Shown here: piece after piece, positions 55,963 to 64,000 of the stretch | How the letters are laid out: the number at the start of each line of letters is the position of its first letter | Numbering within the stretch: position 1 is the stretch's first letter | Assembly: GCA_022575985.1 (NCBI GenBank) | Contig: JAKSXM010000237.1 | Coordinates: forward strand, 2,250,501 to 2,314,500 | From: Anagrus nilaparvatae | Taxonomy: Eukaryota > Arthropoda > Insecta > Hymenoptera > Mymaridae | DNA length: 64,000 bases | Direction: 5' to 3' | Notes under the pieces: generated by a model | What the model was told of the DNA's origin: nothing | Seen by the model: only the letters and a program-made list of their open reading frames with translations | Database searches by the model: none | Position numbers and translations under genes: made by a program

Positions 55963-56070
55963 TTACAAAAATAATGTTCTATTTGATATATAAATATAAT
56001 ATCTATATATAACAAAGTAAGATATAAAAAAAAAAAGAAAAAGGTGTAAGAAATAAAAAATGTAACTCAC

Positions 56071-56847
56071 ATCAAATCCCTGCAGTCTGCCTACATCCAT
56101 CATATCGTTCGCTTGTTTAGGAATAACTCTCATTACGTGCACGGCTGCTTGGAGTCCTTCAATTTCTGATATTTTTTTAGTTCGTTCAGTTAACCGCAAG
56201 ACTTCACGTAGTAGCAACTGATATTTCGTAATCCTTTGAACAGGTTTTATAAGTAAATCGCATAATTGTAATCTGTGTCCTAGTTTTTGACGTAGTTCTT
56301 CAAAGTAAGTATCTATGTATTCAGAAACAATATATTCAGAAACCGGTTTATTTTGGCAATAAACAACGTACATGTGAAGTTTTCTTTCATATCGCTTAAA
56401 AAGTGGACCAAGTTCTTCTGGCTGTTCAAGGCACTGTTCAAGAGCTCTGAGAAAGCAATCTCTATGCCACTCATAAATGGCTTCAATATTACCAAAAATC
56501 ATTTTTTCTTTGCCCCCACGCAAATCTTCTGGAATAGGAACTTCAGTAGTTGTATCTCTCATAAAAGACATGTAACCCTCGACAATCTGTCGTAAGTCAT
56601 TTACATAATCTCTCTCTGTATCAACAAGTTCGCGAATCACAAACTGTCGCTTTGTTAAAGCCATGTTTTCTAAATCAGTTTGACCATCTGTTAAAGAATT
56701 TATTTCGCCAAATTCACTTTCAATTGAACCTATAATTGTAGACGTAGATGTTGTAGCAGTAGAAGTTGTAAAATTTGTTTTTAATGACCGCAATGATTTT
56801 GATCGTGTATGATATATTTGTTTATCTTGATTTTCTGCATGTTGTTC
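56071..56847 (-). CDS. RhoGEF (DH/Dbl-homology) domain exon, Trio/Kalirin-like
   Basis: A 777-base, 259-codon exon in phase 0 at both ends. An acceptor TTTGTAG precedes it (56848-56854), and a donor GTGAGT follows GRLQGFD (56070-56065). Residues ~20-75 are Ser/Thr-rich linker. From ~75 to the end is a DH domain: RQFVIRELVDTERDYVNDL (helix CR1), FGNIEAIYEWHRD, KLHMYVVYCQNKPVSEYIVS, LLIKPVQRITKYQLLL (CR3, the Rho-binding signature) and IPKQANDMMDVGRLQGFD. Such domains exchange GDP for GTP on Rho/Rac GTPases. The YEWHRD and YCQNKP-SE phrases are those of Trio, Kalirin and close relatives; a PH domain should follow in the next exon to the left, but was not found in the window. This is the only intact host coding exon recognised. 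Confidence 0.9.
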
Positions 56848-58103
56848 CTACAAATACATATAAATTAATATTTTATCAATCAGCGAAAGATTTATTTTAA
56901 AACGCTTAGAGCATAATTTCATTTTCACAATCATTTTCAAAACTTCTATGTTAACAGCGTTTCGTATGTATAATTATACAAGCTTACGGCTTTGGTATAC
57001 TCGGCCTAAAATAAGACTACCAAATAAATTTTAATAAAATAAATTCTCATAATATAAAAATAAAAAAAAGTTTGAATTTTGTTCTTGAACTATCATTTTG
57101 AACATCGGATTTGCAACCGACAAATATGGATTCTATTATTAATAAATAGTTATTACCAGTAAGTCATTATAAATAATGAATAATCTGAGTGAAGACATAA
57201 AATTTACCAATATGCATAAATATTGAATTTTTTATTACTTTTTATTAGTTATTTATTTTAAAAGTTGTATATTTACTATATTATAAAAAAAAAATTTCCT
57301 CTCAGATTACGTAATTACAGCATATCACGATTTAGGAACTTAGAATAATCCTGGTTTAGGGACTTCAATATTCGAGTTGAAGGACTTTTAATATTTTCGT
57401 TTAGGAACATATAATATATTCCAGAGTTTTCATATATTTTAGAATATGTATCAGAATAATTTGATACATATAATCGTGTAATAAGCTTAAATTTTTTTAT
57501 CAGAAAAATGTATATCCATAGCTAGTTGACATTTGTAGACCGTCGAAATTGTAATTTTGAGTTCAAATTTGAAATTAACAACCTAAGAAACATATAAACA
57601 TGTAATAAAATTAATTTTTTCTGCCCAAAAAATGCACTTTAACATCTAAATCATGAATAATAATCTGACAAAAGATAATTTAGTATTTTTATTTATTAAA
57701 TTGAACAAATTATCTTTAAATTTTTGTATCAAGATTATAACTGTAACTTTTATACATTTGTAATATAGAATTAGATAATTAATTAACAAAACTACACGTG
57801 TAAACAGTCAGATTCCAAAGTACTTTTTGAATTTTGCAATAGAATTGCAAATGAACATATCCTATTTTTTCTTTAATTTTCTCATTTTTTCGCGAATTTT
57901 GAACAAAAAAATAGGTATAAGAATAGGATTATCAAAAATATTAGATACTGCTTCTAGTTAGATATTATTTATATGCTTAAATCGCGAGAGAGCTCTGTTT
58001 GTATAATTAAAATATAAAAGAATGAACAAACTCCACATGATTTTAAAATAACCTGAAAATCAACATTTAGTGCATGCCCAACTCCATAATATATTTAAAT
58101 AAA
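56848..58103. other. AT-rich stretch, probable intron 5' of the DH exon
   Basis: No upstream exon recognised on the minus strand. Contains an inverted relative of the AAGTCCCTAAA minisatellite (57320-57425), imperfect and short. Confidence 0.5.
57320..57425 (-). repeat. Minisatellite related to 22611-22760
   Basis: On the minus strand: AAGTCCTTCAA, AAGTCCCTAAACC and ATTATTCTAAGTTCCTAAA follow each other at 25-30 bp spacing, as at 22611 on the plus strand. Confidence 0.6.
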
Positions 58104-58545
58104 TTGTTACGTATTCTGAGGTTTTCCTGGGATATATAAATATAAATAATCGACATATAAGTTTATACTAAGGATATGAGTGCCCCAGGTATTTTATATT
58201 TGTGTGATGTTGATATAGTGTAGATAAAACTGGTTGATACAGGTTCTTGCAGGTAAACTTAGCCTAAGACTAAGTTCTCGATTACGGAAAGATTGTATAA
58301 CTTGTTTAATGACTACACTTGATGATTTAGTTAAGGATTTAGATTAATTTAGTAGATTGGAGTTATTTTATTAATTAATTTCACTGACTTTATTAATTAT
58401 AATTTAAAATAAAATCCGTTCAGTTGAAATGTTGGTATAGTGCAAAGGAAATCGAACGCAGAAAATGTATCTCAGTTTTGAGAGAGTCGCGGTGTATTAT
58501 TTAACCTAATTAGCGACTGCCCTGGTAGTTCGATTTAGGTGGGAT
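58104..58545 (+). mobile_element. Possible Gypsy/BEL-type LTR (solo or end)
   Basis: Starts TGTTACGTATTCTGAG, has TATATAAATATAAAT at about 58132 (TATA-like) and AATAAAATCC at 58410 (poly(A) signal), then mixed sequence to GGTGGGATCGTCC. The order fits U3-R-U5. No second copy is in the window and the right border is a guess. Confidence 0.35.
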
Positions 58546-58766
58546 CGTCCAACACGTGGAAGCATCAGCCTCCTAAAGTTTTCCGATAATAGCGAGGGGA
58601 AGTTAATGCAACTTTTCGTTGCACAAGATATTTTTGGAATACGTCATTGCTGATCTATGTTTTACGTCAATGGTGAGGAGTCAGAACTGTATAGGTGAAA
58701 TCCAAGGCAGAGGATATAAAATATTGAATATAAATTAAATATACAAAATAATTAAATGTTAAAACT
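58546..58766. other. Spacer before the LOA-like LINE
   Basis: No frame; composition changes sharply to GC-rich at about 58767. Confidence 0.4.
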
Positions 58767-59820
58767 CCGCTGTACCGGTCCCAAGCCCGGGGCCTTCTAG
58801 GAGGAAGGAGGAGGGTAGTTCACGCCGCCTTCCTAAGGTTGAACTAGAATCGGGGATGCTGGATATGGCTTCTGGAATATCAAAGGCTGCTCTATAAACG
58901 GGTCTATGCCTTGCAATTCTTATTGGGGCAGTTGCTGGATGCTCTGCACCCTGGTGCATTCTTTCAACAAGAATGTCGCAGAATGCTACCCTTATGCATC
59001 CTCGAGGAATTGGCAATCAAAGGTGAACCGAAGGGATCTCCCAATTTAAGTGCGACTCAAGCCACTTACGGGCCCTGCTTTTAGTGGTGGTCCTAAGTAT
59101 CGGCTTTTAGCATGGGCATTTCCTGCCTAGAGCACAGCGGCGTAGACGCTAAGCGTTAGCTGCGGGTCCACCGTATCATTCAATTGGTGTGATATGGTCA
59201 TAGTGTGAAGGCGCGGCTGAAGGAATCGGAGATGCTGGATGGAGCTTTCTGAGAACATCTGGGCCATTCTTATAAACAGGGTCTTGTGCCATCGTTTCTA
59301 AATAAGGTACCTCGTACCATCGTGCACTCTTAACGGAGCGCCACAGAAAGCTATCTAAAAGTACCTTCGAGGAATTCGGCTGGGGGAGTCCACTTTGGGA
59401 GGACTTAAAGAGGATCCCTGGATCTTTTGGCGGTAATCCCTAATTGGATTCCTCCCCTGTCTCGTGACGGTCAAATAATATCGCGAGATGGTAGCAACCA
59501 TGGAGACGAGAGTCCGTCCAAACTGTTAGACTATGGTCGAAACCCTGTTATACGGCGGGTACAGGTAGGGCACAATACCGTATAATGTCACAAGTCATGA
59601 TAGTGAAACCCATTAAACTGCAAGACCGAAATCGGACATCACTGTGGGAACATCTGGAACCATGGTGACGGCTGATCCAGTCTGCCCAGCCTAACGATAG
59701 AGTGACGCAAGCATGCTCTGTAGGCGGGGGTATCCAGAAGATCGGATGCCCGCTCATGAGGGGGTAATCTCATGCCTAGTGCAGCACTTCAGGGCACCTG
59801 GGGGCCCCCTGATTTATGTG
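58767..59820 (+). other. 5' UTR of LOA-like LINE with two diverged repeats
   Basis: GC-rich, non-coding. A unit near 58845-59035 recurs at about 59228-59420: ATGCTGGAT-GGCTTTCTG-x-GAA-ATC, TATAAAC-GGGTCT, and CTTCGAGGAATT-GGC. Tandem 5' monomers are usual in LINE promoters (family knowledge); here they probably contain the internal promoter. Confidence 0.6.
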
Positions 59821-61022
59821 ATGAATGTTTTGTCCTCCCCTTTCTCCCAGATAAGGCGGCTCTGTTTGGGAGCGACGACCCTTTCCGACCCACGCGTGGG
59901 ATCCAAAATTGATAATCCTAAAAACCAAATCCTTATAAACAAAAACCCTGATGGGACTCCTAGGGAGACACCACAGGCGAAAACAACCACTGGTTCAGTG
60001 AATACTCCTTCCATTAAATCCGGGACTCATAATGAGAAACCGGCACCTGGGACCCAGGTGGAAGTAATCAGAAGTTTGCAAATAGAACACCTCCGGGGGG
60101 AACAAGCGCTAATAAAAAACCCGGGGCTCAAAAGAAAAAGGCAAGGTTAACCAGAATAGCTAAAGAAAGGAAAGCCCAGGGATATGAAACTCCTTCTCCC
60201 AGATCTGCGGGACTCAAGAGAGGTAGAAGTGGGGAAGACACTTCTCCCAATTTTGAGAACCGTAAGAAAAGGGATACGGGATTACCGAAGGCGAAGGGGA
60301 CCAATAAGCAGGCTCTCGAGAATGACAACATTGTTGGGATCGTGGTTAGAGGATACCCAGACCCTTTGACGTATATAAATGAAGAAAGGAGAGAGCTTAT
60401 CCAAGAATCGATCTTGAATTATATACTTCAGGAGGAGCTTGGGGAGGCTCCAGATTTTATAGACTACTGGATTGCCCATGGCTACCTGAAGATAAAATAT
60501 CAGGCGGACAAGGACAAGAAGTGGATCGAAGATAGAATAGCTGATTTGAAGCCGTGGGAGGGAGCAGAGTTATTTGTCGCTGACATAAATACTCTCCCCA
60601 AACACACTAAGGTCGTTATCTATGCGAAAGGTAACATGAATGGAGCGGACACTTTGAAAATTCTGGCCCGACAAAACGGGACATTAAAGACAGATGTCTG
60701 GCACATCATAGAATTCAGGCCAAAGCAAATTCCATCAGGGCCAAATTTGATGGTCGTCAGTATGCCAGAACAGCAGGTCGATGCCCTTAAGGGACTGGAC
60801 CTCAAACCTGCCTTTGGATTAGGTAGGGCTGGGTGTGCCATTCTCCATAAGGAAAAGAAGACCTTGCCAGAGGAGGCTGACGTCGACACAACTTTGACCT
60901 CAGATGAGGCGACAATAGTGGAGGCGATGTCCGCAATGGAGACCACCGGCACTATTGGGGAAAATTCGGGAAATGGGGATGCTAATCTGGTCCCTACTGA
61001 GGGAGGAGGGAAAGCTGTTTAA
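59821..61022 (+). pseudogene. LOA-like LINE ORF1 (DUF4780-like), one frameshift
   Basis: Putative start MNVLSSPFSQIRR at 59821 (an earlier in-frame ATG lies at 59747). The N-terminal region is low-complexity and rich in Pro, Thr and Lys. A frame change near 60035 leads to the basic stretch KKPGAQKKKARLTRIAKERK. From about 60320 the conserved C-terminal domain reads IVVRGYPDPLTYINEERREL, APDFIDYWIAHGYLKIKY, LKPWEGAELFVADI and VVSMPEQQVDALKGL, as in ORF1 of LOA/Bilbo-type LINEs (DUF4780-like). It would bind element RNA. TAA (61020-61022) is directly followed by the ATG of ORF2 in the same frame. Confidence 0.75.
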
Positions 61023-64000
61023 ATGGCGGACCTGAATCTCAATGATAATGGGACCGGGACTACGGGTAGAGGGATCAACATGCATAGCCCTGTGGCTACC
61101 GCAAAGATTCCCTTTACCCAGATCAACTTGCAACACTGTAAAGCAGCAAGTGTACAGTTCACTCGACTGTTTTCAGCGTGGCACACAGGCATAGCCCTTA
61201 TTCAGGAACCTTGGATTCTACATAATGAAATCAAGGGACTGAATGAGGCTGGTACGGTATTCCGGGCAGCCGGCACTAAGTCAAGAACCTGTATTGTAGT
61301 CAGGGGATTGAAAGCTGAGCTGGTACTTAGACATACTAATAAAGACCTAACTACTATTAGAGTTAAGGTAGTTGGAGATGACGGGGCGGATAGGGAAGTC
61401 GTAGTGGCGTCCTCTTATCTTCCCTGCAGGGATGCGGTACCTTCAGACAGTTTGAAGGCACTGGCAGAAGATGAAAACCTAGGAGGCTCGGGGCTGATTA
61501 TTGGATGTGACTCCAACTTGCACCACGCTCTGTCGGGGAGTCGGACTAGCGACAGTAGAGACCTTCTGGAGTTCTTAGTAAATAACAGATTAGATGTTGT
61601 GAACAGGGGGACCGTACCTACCTTTTCAAACAGTAGGGGCGAGACCCTTATTGACATAACAGTTTGTACGCCAAACCTGAATGACCTCATTCAAAATTGG
61701 CGGGTTTCAGACGAGGAATCTCTCTCGGACTACAAATACATTCACTTTTCTTTGGAGGGTAGTGGACACGGACCAGAGTACTCTAGGAATCCTAGAAATA
61801 CTGATTGGGACGGGTACACGAACTTCCTGAGGGAATCGATCAAACAATTTTCAAGGAGGTATGGGACTTCAGAGGAAATTGAACTCGCATTAGAAGCTAT
61901 CGAGAGGGCAGTCATGGATTCGTATGAGGCCAATTCGTATGCTCCTTGAAGCTCAAATGTCAGAAAAGAGGTGACGTCTGGTTCAATAAGGACCTTGACG
62001 CTCAGAAAAAGAGGGTTAGGACCCTTAAGTGGAAAAAGCAAAGAAACCCCTTCTTAAGGGAGGAGTATCTTAAGAGCCTAACCTTATTTAAGAACAAAAT
62101 TAGGAAAGCTAGATTGTCGAGTTGGAGGAACTTCTGTGGAGGAGTCGAGGGCTTCCCCGGAACCGCCAGGCTACTCAGGGTACTGTCCTATGGCGGGACC
62201 TGGGCTTCAGGTTGGATAAAGGGGCCGGATGGAAAATTCCCCGATAACTCCATGGAGAATCTCAGGCTCATGATGACAACGCACTTTCCCGACTTGTTCA
62301 AGAACGAACTCCTGAAGCTCCTGAGAGCAGAAGGAGGACAAACAGAGCGGACTGGAAAACAGCCCACGAAACAATCAGCGCGGATAAGGTTGCCTAGGCG
62401 ATAAAATCTTTTGCACCCTACAAGTCCCCTGGACTTGATGGCATCTATCCCGCGCTGCTGCAAAAGGGTCTTCATCACTTGGTGGGTCCACTTACGAAGC
62501 TATTCAGGGCGTGCCTGGCAATCGGTGACGTGCCAATTAGCTGGAGAACCTCCAGAGTAGCCTTCATTCCGAAAGTAGTAAGTTCATTCTGTAGCGAAGG
62601 ATTATAGACCGATCACACTCATGTCATTTCTCCTCAAAACACTTGAAAAAGTAGTTAACAGGAAAATGGACGAGGAACTGGTAGCGTTTCCCCTCGCAGT
62701 AAGCCAACACGCTTATCAAAGGGGGAAATCTACCGAAACGGCTCTACATGGAGTGGTCAGTTACATTGAAGCTGATATGGAAACATAGGGGGCGGTAATG
62801 GCCACTCTCATCGATATTGTAGGGGCATTTAGCAATACTCCTCATGACGCCATCGATTGTGGCGCAAGGGATCATGGAATTAACGGAACAATAAGACTGT
62901 GGCTGGGAGAATATCTTAAGCACAGATACGTTGCTTCGGAGCACGGTTTCTCGAAGTTGTCGGGAAAAGTAACGCGTGGCTGCCCTCAGGGTGGAGTTTT
63001 ATCTCCGAAACTGTGGTGCCTGGCGGTCAACAAACTCCTTACCAAACTCGAAAGAGCAGGTATCAAGGTGTTTGGTTATTCGGATGACATCATAATTCTG
63101 ACTCAGGGGACATGCATGGAGGTCCTTATGGACGAAATGCAGCGGGCCCTGCAGCTCTTTGAAGAATGGTGTACCGGCGTTGGAAGCCTATCGGCTAACC
63201 CCGATAAGACCCAATGCATCCTCTTTACGAGAAAACGCAGCCTGGATACCTCCAGGGGGCCTATCTTTTACGGCAAAATGCTTGACTTTTCCAAAAAAGT
63301 AAAGTACCTTGGCGTGGTGCTGGACGATAACCTGAACTGGAGGGCTCACATGGAGCATGTAACGGCCAAATTCCTTAATGGATACTGGCTATGCAGACGT
63401 ATGGTGGGAGTAACCTGGGGCTTAAGACCGAAATTGGTAAAGTGGATTTACGACGCGGTTATGATCCCTAGGCTCACATATGGATCAGTAGTATGGTGGC
63501 ACAGATCTAACCTCATCACTGAGGGGAAGAACCTGGACCGTCTACAAGCAATGATGCTTAGAAGCATGGTTGGAGCGGCAAAGAACACGCCAAAGACGGC
63601 ACCCCGTGTGCTTGTCGGTGTTCCTCCGTTCCACATTGTTATCAAAGAATCAGCAGCCACAACCGCGGCTAGACTACGGGCTCTGGGCGAATGGGTTCCT
63701 GGTAGGGGCAAGCACGCTGCGATAGGGGAACTGCCCTGCATGGAACTACTGAACAATGGCCTAGACAGAACTGCTAGGGAGATTTCCTTTGAAAAGAGGT
63801 TCTGCATTAGGATAACCAGCAGGAATGAATGGGCAGACGGCACTCGACCGGACCTGGCTCATACAAGAGTCTGGTATACGAATGGGTCGAAACAGGATGG
63901 AAATACTGGTTAAATACATGGGGTCCTAAAGAAAGAGCCCTCATTGGCTCTGCAGGACCCCTAGCCTAGGTATTTCAATCGGAAATACTGGCTATAAAGA
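61023..64000 (+). pseudogene. LOA-like LINE ORF2: endonuclease, RT, RNase H start; off right edge
   Basis: ORF2 starts at 61023. Endonuclease (61115-61760): QINLQHCKAASVQ, ALIQEPWI, VVVASSYLP, LIIGCDSNLHHALSG, ETLIDITVC and SLSDYKYIHFSLEG (the SDH box reads SDY). A frameshift near 61946 joins a basic linker, a stop near 62402 breaks SPGLDGIYPALLQ (KSPGxDGI box), a shift near 62590 precedes YRPITLMSFLLKTLEKVV, and a TAG (62788) precedes MATLIDIVGAFSNTP. RT continues: GCPQGGVLSPKLW and FGYSDDIIIL (63075, YSDD), VKYLGVVLDDNLNW. RNase H begins VWYTNGSKQD (63870), with N for the catalytic D; a shift follows before GSAGPLA. Identity is firm; activity is lost. Confidence 0.9.

Noticed and set aside
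58759..59016. Minus-strand frame in the LOA-like 5' UTR as a gene
   Set aside because: It lies in the repeated non-coding leader; the frame is not kept in the second repeat unit.

Overview
This is an animal nuclear genome window, most likely an arthropod and probably an insect. It is very AT-rich, its coding relics are intron-split or broken by stops, and its mobile elements (BEL/Pao, R1-like, LOA-like and CR1/Jockey-like LINEs, Penelope-like elements, Transib-like, Helitron, MITEs) are the mix typical of insect genomes. An AT-rich hymenopteran such as a parasitoid wasp would fit, but nothing here proves the order. No bacterial operons, rRNA genes or convincing tRNA genes were seen.

The only clear host gene piece is one exon at 56071-56847 (minus) that encodes the DH (RhoGEF) domain of a Trio/Kalirin-like exchange factor, with good splice sites on both sides. 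The surrounding sequence may be its introns, filled by transposons.

Layout. 1-5.95 kb: BEL/Pao element on the minus strand with an intact gag and a broken pol that carries a MITE. 5.95-6.7 kb: Helitron helicase fragment. 7.65-8.3 kb: MITE. 9.4-11.6 kb: decayed Transib-like transposase carrying a 3'-UTR-only copy of an R1-like LINE. 12.1-16.7 kb: broken gene of an uncharacterised, transposase-like insect family, split by two MITEs. 17.07-18.76 kb: 5'-truncated R1-like LINE. 20.9-21.95 kb: TIR element with a pogo/DDE-like transposase remnant. 24-26.3 kb: internally deleted R1-like LINE. 26.6-27.6 kb: Penelope-like fragment with a MITE. 28.2-29.4 kb: decayed double-jelly-roll capsid-like gene, a Polinton/adintovirus-type relic.

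30.5-37.9 kb is a three-level nest: an LTR, split by a CR1/Jockey-like LINE, which is itself split by an R1-like LINE with an intact 996-codon ORF2 and by a small MITE. 38-40.8 kb: a palindromic MITE, a tandem array and a promoter-like block. 40.85-43.67 kb: nearly full-length Penelope-like element with RT and GIY-YIG parts. It abuts a 2.2 kb foldback structure (43.69-45.86 kb) built of 141-bp repeats in inverted arms. 48.5-51.06 kb: CR1/Jockey-like LINE. 51.2-54.06 kb: BEL/Pao-type gag, then an LTR of the same family as the one at 30.5/37 kb, with no pol between. 58.1-64 kb: a possible Gypsy-type LTR, then a LOA-like LINE (5' repeats, DUF4780-like ORF1, EN-RT-RNase H ORF2) running off the right edge.

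Almost everything is therefore a layered record of element insertion. Useful anchors for relative dating are the precise target-site duplications at 10718/11240, 17051/18756 and 31176/35046 and the uninterrupted R1-like ORF2.
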